64,000 nucleotides of DNA from Dyadobacter alkalitolerans DSM 23607 (GCF_000428845.1 NZ_AUAS01000009.1:203014-267013); one strand, 5' to 3'. Shown: positions 1 through 10,262, counted from the stretch's first letter. Program-made: numbers and translations. Notes: generated by a model from the letters alone, not told the origin.

Positions 1-467
1 CATTCACGCCTGATCAGAAGCATTTATACTTCGGCACCAGCTCGGGAATGCTTTACAATGTGCGCATGAACAATAACGAGCCCGTTCCAAACTCAATGAA
101 CGGAACACAGGGAACGCACACTTCGGGCATAACCAGCATTGCTTTCGCGCCAGACGGAAGCCGCATTGCCACAGCTTGCTATGACTGGAAAATACGCATC
201 TGGAATGCAAAAGAAGATATTTCCAAACAACAGCCTGTATTATTGAGCGATTTCGATTACTGGGTAATGGACATTCAATTTACCCGGGACGGGAACAAAT
301 TGCTGGCTGCCGGAGCGGATAAAACGGTCCGGATATGGGACATTAATTCGGCTGCACTGTTTGCCGAAGTTTCTAAAAAGGTAAAACGCGAACTGACCGA
401 GGAAGAGTGGGACCAATACATTGGAAAGGATATTCCTTACGAAAAACTGTCCCGGAACATCAGATAA
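1..467 (+). CDS. WD40 repeat protein, C-terminal part (5' end outside window)
   Basis: The frame is open from the first bases of the window, so the start lies upstream and only about the last 155 residues are seen. Two blades end in the typical IRIWN and VRIWD motifs, each preceded by a D-G-S/N-x-(I/L) turn (FAPDGSRIATA and FTRDGNKLLAA). This is the repeat chemistry of a beta-propeller used for protein-protein contacts. The tail after the last blade is short, charged and without a further domain. The stop is one base before the ATG of the TonB-dependent receptor, so the two are probably co-transcribed and translationally coupled. What lies in front of the propeller (kinase, caspase-like or nothing) cannot be told here. 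Confidence 0.85.
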   Translation, partial: FTPDQKHLYFGTSSGMLYNVRMNNNEPVPNSMNGTQGTHTSGITSIAFAPDGSRIATACYDWKIRIWNAKEDISKQQPVLLSDFDYWVMDIQFTRDGNKLLAAGADKTVRIWDINSAALFAEVSKKVKRELTEEEWDQYIGKDIPYEKLSRNIR

Positions 468-468
468 T

Positions 469-3096
469 ATGAAAAGATTTTTACCCATTTTGATCCTCCT
501 AACCCTTGCTTTTGCAGGCACAAAGGCCCACGCACAAGAGGATTGCGATGCAACGGTGATCATTCCCGAGGCTGACAGAAAATACAGGACCGGTAATTTT
601 GATGATGTTTTTCAAATTCTAAACCCTTGCCTTAAAACCAGATTTTCGCCGAATGCCCAAGTGCAGGCCTACAAGATCATTGCATTGACATATCTCGCGC
701 TGGACTCCTTGCCACAAGCGGCCACGGCTGTTCGTAACTTGTTGATAGCCAATCAAAATTACGAGCCGGAATTCTCCGCATTACCCCAGTTCAAAGATTT
801 GGTGGCGCAGCAACGCGATCTCATGGACCGCATCATTCAGATCACGTCTGTATCCAAAAAAGCGGAAAACCTTCTGCAAGTGCCCGCCACCGTAACCGTT
901 TTGACCCAAACTGACATTGTGAAGCGCGGCTATAAAGATCTGACCCAAATGCTGAATGACATTCCGGGCTTCGACGTCATCAGAGGGAACGGGCCGTCTT
1001 ATGTCACATTCTACCAGCGCGGTTACCGCTCTACTTCCAACGACCGCACCATTCTCCTTGTGGACGGCGTAGAGGAAAACGACCTGAATTCAGACAACAT
1101 CCCCATTTCCCGGCAATATGCATTGTCCGACATCGAGCGCGTGGAAGTGATTTATGGCCCGGCTTCGACTATGTATGGCGCAAATGCATTTGTAGGCGTT
1201 ATTAACCTCATTACCAAGCGTTTTTTGGATCGCGAAATGCCGGAAGGCAAGAAAATGGTGGTTTCTACGAACGGCCAAGTGCGCTATGGATCTCTAAATA
1301 CAAAACTAATTGACGGTGTGGTGACCATGCGGACAAAGGACGTTGCAGTTTCGGTAACCTCGCGCTATTTCGCTTCCAACGAACTGGATTACAGCCGTTA
1401 TCCCGAATGGAATTACGATCCGAGAACTGCCGATAACTATCCTACACAACAGAACATCAACGGTGCGGCCGCGCAGACTTACATTACCACCAACAAGCTC
1501 AACACGCTTTTCCCGAACAGCGATCTTTATCAGGTTGGCTATGACGCAAACGGCGCTGCTAATGCACTGAGCCTGACCAATGCCGGGAAGGCAAAGGCGG
1601 CCGAACTGGATAATGCTAATTTATTCCAGGCGAATGTGAACGGGAGTCCGGTGGGTTTTAATGATGATTCAAAAAACTTTTTTATCCGGGCCAAAATCGA
1701 GTTTAAAGATTTCATGATCTCGCTCATGAGCTGGAAAACGGATGAGGGCGCAACACCCTGGTATACCAACCGCTCCCGCATCGTAACACCCGAAGCTTCG
1801 CGCTGGGTGGCCAACAACAAGGCGTTTTCTTTGACCTACAATAAATTCATTTCTGAAAAAGTCCAGATCCTGAACCTGACTTCCTACCGGCTCCATGAGC
1901 TGAATGGTGCAACCAATTTGCCCACTTACAGAGGTTATTTCAATGGCAGTTACGGCATTATCGATCTGCTTAACCAGCGCAAGCCAACGTATTCGATCCC
2001 TTACTGGTATCGCGTTTCGAACCAGTTGCGTAACGAGTTTCGCGTATTGCTCACACCGTTGCCGAAGCTTGACATCAACAGCGGCATCGAAATCAGGAAC
2101 AGTATTATCCAGGCCAACTACATTACTTCGCAAACCGAAAACGCAGACGAAACCGGACGCCCGGATTCCACATTGGCAGGCGGCGATAACTTCCGTGTTT
2201 TTGACATTGGTATATTCACACAAGCCACTTACAACTGGACCGAAAGCCTGAAAATGGTGCTCGGTTCACGGCTCGACCACAATCAGATCCGTTCAAAGGG
2301 AGGATATGGCTTCGTGTTCAATCCGCGGGTCAGTTTGATTTACTCCAAAGGTAAATTTGTATTCAAAGGTATTTATACAGAGGCATTTAAGGATGCTTCC
2401 TATCTTCAAAAATACGCCACGAACCGCGAGCGCGCGCTGAATAATCCCACTTTGCAGCCCGAGCGCGTGAAGAATGTGGAAGGCAGCGTTTCAGTCCGGT
2501 TCAATAAAGCAATGTCCTTTAATGTAGCAGGTTATGTAGCCAATTACAGCAATGCGGTAGGGCTTGCCGCTGCCACGACGCCGGCGGGCTTGCCTACGCA
2601 GCAGTTTCAGGCATTGGGCAAGCAGCGCATTATAGGTATTCAGTCGGAAGCGCGTTATGATGTGAAAAGGCTGAATGTCTGGGGCAATTTTACTTACAGT
2701 AAGCCGCGCGATCTTAGTAAAGTCGAAGGCCAGAAGATTCCGGTCAGCGACATTGCACCCTGGTCGGCTAATCTGGGAGCAGTATATGAGCCGGTTAAAA
2801 ACCTGAGCATCAGTGTTACCAACAATTATGTAAGCGCAAGAAAATCAGGCATAGGAACTTCGGGAAGCAGCAATCCGATCACGCGTTTTGAACCGATTTA
2901 CTTGCTGAACTCGACATTGACCTATCATAACATTCTGAATATGTTCAGCTTGCAGGTTCAGGTTTCCAATGTCTTTAATCACGAATATTTTGTGCCGGGC
3001 ATCCGGGCGGCCGAGGGCGTTACGTCTGCGTCGCGTTACCCGCAGGAAGGTCGTGTGTTCTCGGTCGGGCTGCTTTTTGATACAAACCGCAAATAA
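469..3096 (+). CDS. TonB-dependent outer-membrane receptor with helical N-terminal extension
   Basis: An 875-residue outer-membrane receptor. The ATG at 469 is chosen over an in-frame ATG at 421 because it gives a clean signal peptide (MKRFLPILILLTLAFAGTKAHA) and follows the upstream stop by one base. Residues about 25-120 look alpha-helical and TPR-like (repeated A-x3-A/L and P spacing) in place of the CarboxypepD_reg-like domain usual in SusC-type receptors. A plug domain follows (about 135-260: VPATVTVLT, LNDIPGFDV, ILLVDGVEEND, YGPASTMYGANAFVGVINLITK), then a long beta-barrel with aromatic strand ends. There is no SusD gene beside it, so it is not a standard glycan SUS receptor. The substrate is unknown; siderophore, vitamin or signal uptake are all open. 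It lies in the run of genes to 12323 that ends in signalling proteins. Confidence 0.9.
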   Translation: MKRFLPILILLTLAFAGTKAHAQEDCDATVIIPEADRKYRTGNFDDVFQILNPCLKTRFSPNAQVQAYKIIALTYLALDSLPQAATAVRNLLIANQNYEPEFSALPQFKDLVAQQRDLMDRIIQITSVSKKAENLLQVPATVTVLTQTDIVKRGYKDLTQMLNDIPGFDVIRGNGPSYVTFYQRGYRSTSNDRTILLVDGVEENDLNSDNIPISRQYALSDIERVEVIYGPASTMYGANAFVGVINLITKRFLDREMPEGKKMVVSTNGQVRYGSLNTKLIDGVVTMRTKDVAVSVTSRYFASNELDYSRYPEWNYDPRTADNYPTQQNINGAAAQTYITTNKLNTLFPNSDLYQVGYDANGAANALSLTNAGKAKAAELDNANLFQANVNGSPVGFNDDSKNFFIRAKIEFKDFMISLMSWKTDEGATPWYTNRSRIVTPEASRWVANNKAFSLTYNKFISEKVQILNLTSYRLHELNGATNLPTYRGYFNGSYGIIDLLNQRKPTYSIPYWYRVSNQLRNEFRVLLTPLPKLDINSGIEIRNSIIQANYITSQTENADETGRPDSTLAGGDNFRVFDIGIFTQATYNWTESLKMVLGSRLDHNQIRSKGGYGFVFNPRVSLIYSKGKFVFKGIYTEAFKDASYLQKYATNRERALNNPTLQPERVKNVEGSVSVRFNKAMSFNVAGYVANYSNAVGLAAATTPAGLPTQQFQALGKQRIIGIQSEARYDVKRLNVWGNFTYSKPRDLSKVEGQKIPVSDIAPWSANLGAVYEPVKNLSISVTNNYVSARKSGIGTSGSSNPITRFEPIYLLNSTLTYHNILNMFSLQVQVSNVFNHEYFVPGIRAAEGVTSASRYPQEGRVFSVGLLFDTNRK

Positions 3097-3112
3097 AAAC
3101 CGGCTCTTCGAA

Positions 3113-3697
3113 ATGGAATTGATGCATATAAATCCTCCTCGCTTAATGGAAACAAGGTTTGAAATCAGAAATTCGGAGTTCCTGCTCATGAAGCTGGACC
3201 ATCCCGAACGCCTGGATGAAATGGGGGCGCTCCGGGTGCTGGCCTGGAAGGACGAGCAGGGCATAAGCCAGGATTTTTTCTCACATAAAGCGTGGCTGGA
3301 CGATGAAGATCTGCTGGCGCACCATTGGGTGATCTTGCATAATAAGTCAATTGTGGCCGCTGCCCGCATGACCTTCCATACGGATTACAAATCGGTCCCG
3401 CACGCAGATTTGTTCGACGGGTCCATCCTGGAAGGTTTCGGAAATGGCCCTTATGCATCTCTGAACAGGCTGGTGGTTGCGCCGGAATATCGTGGAAACG
3501 GCTTTTCAACATTACTCGACGAAGCCCGCATTCAGTATGCAGCAACCCTTGGCGCCAGGCTGATCGTCGCCCAGCCCGTTGCGTCACGCATTAAGCCGCT
3601 GGAAGATCTTGGATTTTTCTATCTGGGGAAAATCAGGCCATTGTATCAAATGCCCGAACGGCAGATCTATTTTATGATTAAAGAATTAGGAGTTTAA
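3113..3697 (+). CDS. GNAT-family N-acyltransferase
   Basis: About 194 residues, with the GNAT acetyl-CoA loop clearly visible (LNRLVVAPEYRGNGFSTLL, matching V-x-P-x-x-R-G-x-G) and the following helix and strand. It would move an acyl group from acyl-CoA to an amine; the substrate is unknown. ATGs at 3113, 3122 and 3146 are all possible starts; 3113 sits 16 bases after the receptor stop and 3146 begins close to the conserved fold. The next gene begins three bases after its stop, so it is inside the operon. The rather long region in front of the acetyl-CoA loop and its position among signalling genes leave room for a role in making a small acylated signal, but that is only a guess. Confidence 0.85.
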   Translation: MELMHINPPRLMETRFEIRNSEFLLMKLDHPERLDEMGALRVLAWKDEQGISQDFFSHKAWLDDEDLLAHHWVILHNKSIVAAARMTFHTDYKSVPHADLFDGSILEGFGNGPYASLNRLVVAPEYRGNGFSTLLDEARIQYAATLGARLIVAQPVASRIKPLEDLGFFYLGKIRPLYQMPERQIYFMIKELGV

Positions 3698-3700
3698 CTG

Positions 3701-6547
3701 GTGAAAAAAATCAAGGACATATCGCGGATGCTCAACATCAGAAAGGACGAGGAAAGCCTCGTGAGCCTGCTGATGGCCTATTCTTTTTTTATGGGCGGCG
3801 CAACGGCATTGTTCTACACCGTGGTGGCTTCGTCGTTTCTGATGAGCTTCGACCGCTTAATGTTGCCCCAGGTTTACGTGGTCGGCGGCGTATTCGTTTA
3901 CCTGCTCGGATTGGGCTTAACCCGCATTCAAAAACGCATTCCTTTTGACCGGTTAGGCGAAAATGCATTGCTTTTCCTGATCATCTCCATCGCCATCTTC
4001 CTGGTCATTTATCATCTTACAGGCAGTAAATGGGTTTTCTTTTTTCTCTTTATCTGGAACCGGATTTTTGTTCTGGTCAATGGCGTCACGTTCTGGGCAG
4101 TGGTTGTGAAGCTGTTCAATTTTCAGCAATCCAAAAGGTTATCCTCGCTCATCAACAGCGGAGAAGTTTTTTCCTCTGTCATTATGTATCTGGCGGTTCC
4201 GGCCCTGGTGAGGATTTTGCCGATTGACTCCCTACTGATCCTGGCTGTTGGTTTCCTGATTGTCTGCGCAGTTTTATTGAGAAAAATTCACAAACGTCAC
4301 GTAACAACGGATCACACACGCATTGAAATCAAACCGAAACCAGCCGAGCATGTGGCGACGGACGCTGTGGATCCTAAATATTTCCGCAACATTTTTCTGC
4401 TCGCACTGCTGCCCGTTTTTGCGTTGTTTTATGTCGAATACATTTTCTTCACGGAGTCGCGCAATGTGTTCCCGAACAAAGAATCGCTGGCCAGCTTTCT
4501 TGGGTTTTTCTTTGGTATCAGTGCCATTCTTGAATTTTTTATCAAAACATTTTTCTACAATAAGCTCATTAGCAAATACGGCTTGAAGCTCGGCATTCTG
4601 ATCCTGCCTTTGAGCCTTGTTTTCAGCTTTGCCGTTTCGGTGATCTATGGTTTGGGTTATGACACGGCGGCCATCTTTTTTGCCTGCATTGCGCTTTCCC
4701 GGTTTTTCATGAGTGCGGTTCGCAAGGCCATTGCTGAGCCGGCATACCAGGTTTTATATCAGCCCATTCAGGCACGTTTCAGGCTGAATGTTCAGGGCCG
4801 GATCGAAGGCCGGGCCAAGGCGATGGGTGGTTTGGCGGCTGGTGTTCTGCTTTTTGTGCTGGTCAACATTTCGCGGATGGACGCCTTGCAGCTGGCGATT
4901 TTGTTTTTGGTGGTGGCGGTTTGCTGGACGTTTGTGGCATTCGTAGGGGAAAACTCTTACAAGAAAATGGTGCGCGACAAGATTTTTGATTTCCCAGAAA
5001 AATCGAAGAAAAACGCTTCCTATACACCAGGGCACGCTATTTCTGAAAAGCCGTTTGAACAACTTATTAACCAGATTTTTTCACCCAAAGAAGAAGACCG
5101 CATTGAAGCGGCGCTGGGACTGGGCGGCACGAACCGGTTCTTGTCGTACAAATATCTCATCCCGTTATTGCAGGATCCCAACAAACGTGTGCGTGAAGCG
5201 GCCATATACACGGCCGGCGAGTTGAAAAGGGCAGAACTGTGGCCTTTTTTAATGGAGCAAATGGAGACCGATCGCTACTTTACCGTTGCATTCGATGCGC
5301 TGGTGAAGTCGGGGCCTCCTTTGTTGAAATACATTGAAAAATCATTTTTAAGCAATGAGGATAACCGTTACCGGCAGCTGCATTTGCTCAAAATCGTGGA
5401 GCAGATTGGTGGTCCGGAAGCGATCCGCCTTTTGCGCAGAAACCTGGAAAACCCCAACCGTTTTGTAAAAGACAAGGTGCTGGAAGCATTGCGGAACCTG
5501 CGTTACACGTGCAACACCACGGAGCAAACATTCATGCTGAACGAGCTGGACGAACATTTGAAAACATTCGCCTGGCTGCTCTCGGCGCAGCACGATCTTT
5601 CGGATGCCTACGAGCCGGAAAGCCAGCTGATGCTGAATCTGGAGCGGGAGAGGATGCGGATCATGCGCAAAGCTTTCATCGTTCTGGAAGCCGTTTATGG
5701 CTCCCGTTTTCACGCCGTAACATTGCTCAAAAGCGATCAGGCAACCGATGCACGCGACTACCTGACCGAAATCTGTGACTTGCTTTTGCCCGAAAACATT
5801 AAAAACAAAGTCCTGCCATATCTCGACAGCGACTCGCTAGATGAAATGCGCCGCCGCTATGCAGAAATTTATCCACTCGCAACATTATCCGTGGAAGAGC
5901 GTCTGATCGACATTATTAATAAGGATTACACCAGGATTTCGCGCTGGACAAAAGCGGTTGCGATCAAAGAGTTGCGTCATTTTGGTGCCGGAATTGTGAC
6001 GCCTGTGCTGGTTGCTAATGCTGTTTCCAGGTCTAAGATTATTTCTGAAACATCATTTTACGTCCTCCGAATTGTAAATCCTGGCCGTTTCCGCTCCTTA
6101 ATGGAAGCAATGACCAGGAAACATGATGCTTTTCACATTGAGATCATGAAGCCGCTTGAATGGCTTTCGACCGAAGAAGATCTGCTTGTTTCCAAGCTCC
6201 GCCGCCTGCGCGAAACGCATGCATTAGGCGGACTACTAAGCGGGGAGTTGCAAAAAGTGCTGCTCACTTCGGCCTATTTCCAGGAAGAGAGTGGCGAAGT
6301 GGTGGATCTGCGGAAACACCTGAGCGACGGCGACGTTTCAATCCTTGTGACTTATGGAAAATTGTTTTTCTCCAAAATCGGCGCACTGGAAGCCGGTAAC
6401 ATCCGCAATGTGGCTGAACTGACTGCAATGGGTGTCGCTATGATCCCGAATGTGCTGGAAGACACGGAGTTTTATATCATTGAAAATTTTCTTTTAAAAG
6501 ATCTTAATATCAGGCAAAATGTGGAGGAAAGTGTTGAGATCCGTTAA
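3701..6547 (+). CDS. MFS/nucleotide-carrier-like membrane protein fused to HEAT repeats
   Basis: A 948-residue two-part protein with a GTG start at 3701, preceded by AGGAG. Residues about 15-420 contain around twelve hydrophobic segments, with the look of an ATP/ADP translocase (Npt/TLC) or divergent MFS carrier. From about 450 on it is soluble and cytoplasmic: HEAT-like helical repeats (for example LIPLLQDPNKRVREAAIYTAGEL and the segment around 500-600) followed by a long helical region. The C-terminal 80 residues (GDVSILVTYGKLFF, LTAMGVAMIPNVLED) may be a degenerate cyclic-nucleotide-binding-like fold; the phosphate-binding cassette is not obvious. The end overlaps the sensor kinase by 29 bp. 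The transport substrate is unknown; the fusion suggests a regulated or sensing transporter. Confidence 0.8.
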   Translation: MKKIKDISRMLNIRKDEESLVSLLMAYSFFMGGATALFYTVVASSFLMSFDRLMLPQVYVVGGVFVYLLGLGLTRIQKRIPFDRLGENALLFLIISIAIFLVIYHLTGSKWVFFFLFIWNRIFVLVNGVTFWAVVVKLFNFQQSKRLSSLINSGEVFSSVIMYLAVPALVRILPIDSLLILAVGFLIVCAVLLRKIHKRHVTTDHTRIEIKPKPAEHVATDAVDPKYFRNIFLLALLPVFALFYVEYIFFTESRNVFPNKESLASFLGFFFGISAILEFFIKTFFYNKLISKYGLKLGILILPLSLVFSFAVSVIYGLGYDTAAIFFACIALSRFFMSAVRKAIAEPAYQVLYQPIQARFRLNVQGRIEGRAKAMGGLAAGVLLFVLVNISRMDALQLAILFLVVAVCWTFVAFVGENSYKKMVRDKIFDFPEKSKKNASYTPGHAISEKPFEQLINQIFSPKEEDRIEAALGLGGTNRFLSYKYLIPLLQDPNKRVREAAIYTAGELKRAELWPFLMEQMETDRYFTVAFDALVKSGPPLLKYIEKSFLSNEDNRYRQLHLLKIVEQIGGPEAIRLLRRNLENPNRFVKDKVLEALRNLRYTCNTTEQTFMLNELDEHLKTFAWLLSAQHDLSDAYEPESQLMLNLERERMRIMRKAFIVLEAVYGSRFHAVTLLKSDQATDARDYLTEICDLLLPENIKNKVLPYLDSDSLDEMRRRYAEIYPLATLSVEERLIDIINKDYTRISRWTKAVAIKELRHFGAGIVTPVLVANAVSRSKIISETSFYVLRIVNPGRFRSLMEAMTRKHDAFHIEIMKPLEWLSTEEDLLVSKLRRLRETHALGGLLSGELQKVLLTSAYFQEESGEVVDLRKHLSDGDVSILVTYGKLFFSKIGALEAGNIRNVAELTAMGVAMIPNVLEDTEFYIIENFLLKDLNIRQNVEESVEIR

Positions 6548-9500
6548 GTTACTAATCATTCTGATCTGTCTGACCGGCTCGGAAAAGCTTTGGGCACAGC
6601 TTGCAAATGTGGCAAAGCCGGATGTGGGAAGGCCATTGTCGGGCTATTATTCTTCTGCTGAATATCGTGCACACGACCAAAACTTCGCCATAGCACAGGA
6701 CAGGGCAGGCATGATGTATTTTGCCAATTTCGCGGGTGTACTTGAATTTGACGGCGTGGAGTGGAAAACGATCCAGACGACAAATATCACACGCGTATCT
6801 GCCCTGGCGACGGACGCAAAAGGTCGGGTGCTTGTAGGAGCGAACGGGGAATTCGGTTATCTGGGTAAGGACGCTTTCGGTGTCCAGCGGTTTGTGAATC
6901 TGTCAGCCAAATTGAAAGAAAAATTTGCACAAATTATTCAAATTATCCCTACCAAAGCCGGCGCTTGGTTTGTAACGGATCAGATCAACTTTTTTTGGAA
7001 TGGCACAACGGTGAAGCCATTCAAGCACAACCTGAAAATCCAGGCGGCGTTTCCTTTCAAAGAGGAAATGCTGGTTTATGCCAAGAATAAAGGGATGATC
7101 CGGATCAATGGTGATCAGATCTCCCAAATCGAGCAGAATAGTGACGTGCCTGCTTTGCTGGACCTTACTTCGGTGGTACAGCTTGGGGATGGATCTGCGC
7201 TTCTGGTAACAACAAGTCAGGGCATTTTTAAATTAAAAAATAACCGCATTGAGGTCATTGACGGCAATGTAAATCCGGTGATTGTACGCAATCAAGCAAC
7301 TTATGCAACCAAATTACAGGACGGAACAATTGCTATCAGCATGGCAACGGGCGGCATGCTGGTGGTGAATGCAGATGGAAATGTGCAATATCCTGTGGCA
7401 GCCGACACGGATTTACAGGAAACGCAAGTGTCAGCCATGTTTACCGACCGAGAGCACAATCTCTGGGTCGCGCTCAACGATGGTATCGCTCGCTTTGATC
7501 TGCCTTCACCGATCTCACTTTTCGACAGCCGGGATGGTCTGAGAGGTTCCGTAACTGCTATCAGGCGGTTTCAGGGACGGGTTGTGATAGGCACATTAAA
7601 TGGATTATATTATGTTGAAAACAACCAGATCGTTCACGTTGGCGGCTTTTCGGGAAGCTGTCTGGGCCTGGATGAGGCAAATGGCACGCTATACATTGCT
7701 TCAAACAAAGGGCTTTTTCAATGGACCAAAGGGTCAGGGATTTCAAGAATCAACTCGGTTTTTTCACTGAGCGTAACGGCTTCACGCACTGGTAATGAGC
7801 TCTTTGTTGGCTTGCAGGACGGCTTAACCAGGTTAACGCGGGCTGGCAATGAATGGCGGGCAGAGCGGGTAACGGCAGTTAACGAACAAATAGTAGGCGC
7901 TACCGAGTCCTCCCCATCGACTTTCTGGCTCGAAACGCTTTCCAATGGCATTATCAAGCTGGATGGGAAATCGGGAACCATTAAACGTTTTTCTGCCGCC
8001 CAAGGCATTTCCAGCCCATTATACAACAAACTGTCTTTGTATGAAGACAAGTTAATAGTCTCTAATAAGGATGGCCTGTTCGAGTATCAGCCTCAGTCCG
8101 ACCGTTTTACCCGTGCGATTTGGCTGCATGCAGAGAAAACGTGGTTTGATCGTGTGCAAGGGGATGACAAGGGCAATGTCTGGACCACACGCGGCGACAA
8201 AAAATCAGCATCATTTTTCAAGAAGAAGCCTTCCGGCGACTTCGAACTGCTGGAAACACCATTGATGCCCATTGCGGATGTTCCGTTTGAGATCATTTTC
8301 CCGGATGAAAATGGCAGCGCCTGGCTGGGCGGAGATCAGGGGCTCTTCCGGCTCGACATGCGGGTGCCCGATCAATATGTCTACGAATATCCGGTCATGC
8401 TGAGGAGTGTTGCCACACAAGACAGCCTGCTGCAATTTGCACAAAACGGAATGATTGCCAAGTCTCTCAGCCACCGTCAGAACAATCTGATCTTCGAGTT
8501 TGCATTGCCGAGTTATCATACCAATCAGGAGGTTCAATACCAATATTTTCTTGAAAATTATGACAAAGAATGGTCTGACTGGGGACCGCTGACGCGAAAG
8601 GAATACAGCGGCTTGCCGTCGGGAAGTTACAATTTCAAAGTCCGGGCAAGGGACGTTTACGACCACGTTTCAAAGGAAACATCATTGGCCTTTAAGATCC
8701 GCGTGCCCTGGTTCAGGCAGTGGTATATGATTGCCTTGTACCTGATCTTATTCGGCGCCATGATCTACTACGTGGTCCGCTGGCGGTTAAGAAGGATTTT
8801 GAGAGAAAAGGAAGAACTGGAAACGCGGATCCTCGAACGTACAGAAGAGGTTGTGAACCAGAAAGAAGAACTGGAATTGCAATCCGAGGAACTCTCAGCA
8901 ACGAACGATCAGCTGGAAAGGATCGATGAGTTTGTAAAATCGATTAATGGCGAGGTGAATACGGGGCGGCTGTTTCAGCTGGTTTTGAACAAATTATGCG
9001 AATTTCAAAACGTCAACGGAGCGTCTGCATTGGTTTATAACAGCGCAACTGACAACTATCAATTTATAGCGCTGGCGGGCGCAGTGGAAACTGCAAATGT
9101 AGAAGATGTCCGACTGACGGCTCAGGAAGCCGAGCAGCGGTATATCGAAAATGGCGAAGAAATTTTGGAAGATATTTTCCTTAAAAATGATTTTCGAAAG
9201 CAAAACGCCAATGCGTCCATCAGCGAGATTTTTTCTCCTAAGGCACTGATTACGATCTTGATACGGGTAGACGGCGTGGTGAAAAGCTACATTACGCTGG
9301 AAAATACGGACCGAGAAAATGCATTTTCGGAGCGGGATTTTAATGTCGTTAAAAACCTGAAAGAGCATTTGATCGGGGCTTATATTAAAACAAACATTCT
9401 GGAAAACCTTGAAAATACATTGTCCAACCTGAAATCGACGCAGGAAGAACTGATCCGGCAGGAGCGGCTGGCGTCGGTGGGCAGCCTTACCAAAGGGATT

Positions 9501-10232
9501 GTGGACAGGATTTTAAACCCGCTGAACTACATTAACAACTTCTCGCAATCGTCCGGGAAGCTTTTAAAGGAAATAACCGAAGTCACTGACAAGCACCAGG
9601 ATGGCTTGTCGGAAGATGAGAAGGATGATCTGGACAGCGGTTTCAGTATGCTTCAAAAAAATCTGGAAAAAATTTATGAACATGGCAACAGCACAACGCG
9701 TATCGTAAAGGATATGCAAAAGTTGCTGAAAGGGAAATCCAGCGATTTTATCATTACAGAATTGAATCCTTTCCTGGAAGCAAAGGCCAAAACCGCCATT
9801 CAGGAAGCACTGACTGAATATAAAGATGCGTCTGTAAAGCTGGATCTGGCTTTAAATGGCAATCCGGTTAAAGTCAGTGTGCTGCCTTATGAATTTGCAC
9901 AGGTGATCACGAACCTGATCAGCAATGCCTGCTATGCCTTGCTGGAAAAGGCCAGGATCGATAAAACCTTTGAGCCTCAGATTATTATTTCGTCTAAACT
10001 GGTGGAAAGCGGCGTTTGCATTACCGTACGTGATAACGGGAAAGGCATTCCGGCCAAGGAGCAGGAGCAGCTGTTCAACCCATTTTTTACAACAAAACCT
10101 ACGTCCAAAGGAACAGGGCTGGGCTTATATATGAGTAAGGACATTATTGAGTATCACAAAGGGCGCATGTCGGTAAATTCATTGGAAGGGGTATTTACCG
10201 AAATAGAAATTTTCCTGCCGGTTGTTGCTTAA
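6519..10232 (+). CDS. Membrane sensor kinase: beta-propeller, Y_Y_Y, GAF and HATPase, with degenerate H-box
   Basis: A 1237-residue protein. The start fits a signal peptide (LLIILICLTGSEKLWA). Residues about 30-680 are periplasmic propeller repeats of the Reg_prop type (FANFAGVLEFDG, WVALNDGIARFD, WLGGDQGLFRLD), followed by a Y_Y_Y domain (YQYFLENYDKEWSDW, YNFKVRARD) and one membrane segment at about 733-753. A coiled coil (750-800), a GAF-like domain (about 815-970) and a kinase core follow. The ATPase half is intact: N-box SNACYALLE, DNGKGIP, FFTTKP, GTGLGL. The phosphoacceptor motif reads GIVDRILNP, with Asp996 where family members have His, so it should not autophosphorylate in the usual way. 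It overlaps the upstream gene by 29 bp; a soluble kinase with an intact histidine follows 30 bases later. Confidence 0.9.
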   Translation: MWRKVLRSVKLLIILICLTGSEKLWAQLANVAKPDVGRPLSGYYSSAEYRAHDQNFAIAQDRAGMMYFANFAGVLEFDGVEWKTIQTTNITRVSALATDAKGRVLVGANGEFGYLGKDAFGVQRFVNLSAKLKEKFAQIIQIIPTKAGAWFVTDQINFFWNGTTVKPFKHNLKIQAAFPFKEEMLVYAKNKGMIRINGDQISQIEQNSDVPALLDLTSVVQLGDGSALLVTTSQGIFKLKNNRIEVIDGNVNPVIVRNQATYATKLQDGTIAISMATGGMLVVNADGNVQYPVAADTDLQETQVSAMFTDREHNLWVALNDGIARFDLPSPISLFDSRDGLRGSVTAIRRFQGRVVIGTLNGLYYVENNQIVHVGGFSGSCLGLDEANGTLYIASNKGLFQWTKGSGISRINSVFSLSVTASRTGNELFVGLQDGLTRLTRAGNEWRAERVTAVNEQIVGATESSPSTFWLETLSNGIIKLDGKSGTIKRFSAAQGISSPLYNKLSLYEDKLIVSNKDGLFEYQPQSDRFTRAIWLHAEKTWFDRVQGDDKGNVWTTRGDKKSASFFKKKPSGDFELLETPLMPIADVPFEIIFPDENGSAWLGGDQGLFRLDMRVPDQYVYEYPVMLRSVATQDSLLQFAQNGMIAKSLSHRQNNLIFEFALPSYHTNQEVQYQYFLENYDKEWSDWGPLTRKEYSGLPSGSYNFKVRARDVYDHVSKETSLAFKIRVPWFRQWYMIALYLILFGAMIYYVVRWRLRRILREKEELETRILERTEEVVNQKEELELQSEELSATNDQLERIDEFVKSINGEVNTGRLFQLVLNKLCEFQNVNGASALVYNSATDNYQFIALAGAVETANVEDVRLTAQEAEQRYIENGEEILEDIFLKNDFRKQNANASISEIFSPKALITILIRVDGVVKSYITLENTDRENAFSERDFNVVKNLKEHLIGAYIKTNILENLENTLSNLKSTQEELIRQERLASVGSLTKGIVDRILNPLNYINNFSQSSGKLLKEITEVTDKHQDGLSEDEKDDLDSGFSMLQKNLEKIYEHGNSTTRIVKDMQKLLKGKSSDFIITELNPFLEAKAKTAIQEALTEYKDASVKLDLALNGNPVKVSVLPYEFAQVITNLISNACYALLEKARIDKTFEPQIIISSKLVESGVCITVRDNGKGIPAKEQEQLFNPFFTTKPTSKGTGLGLYMSKDIIEYHKGRMSVNSLEGVFTEIEIFLPVVA

Positions 10233-10262
10233 TACGCTAAATGCTGCAAATTTTTAATTACC

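Noticed and set aside
421..468. Longer TonB receptor frame beginning at 421
   Set aside because: It lies inside the WD40 gene and would add 16 residues in front of a clear signal peptide.
1090..3587. Open frames opposite the TonB receptor and GNAT genes
   Set aside because: They are shadows of strong genes on the other strand, without motifs.
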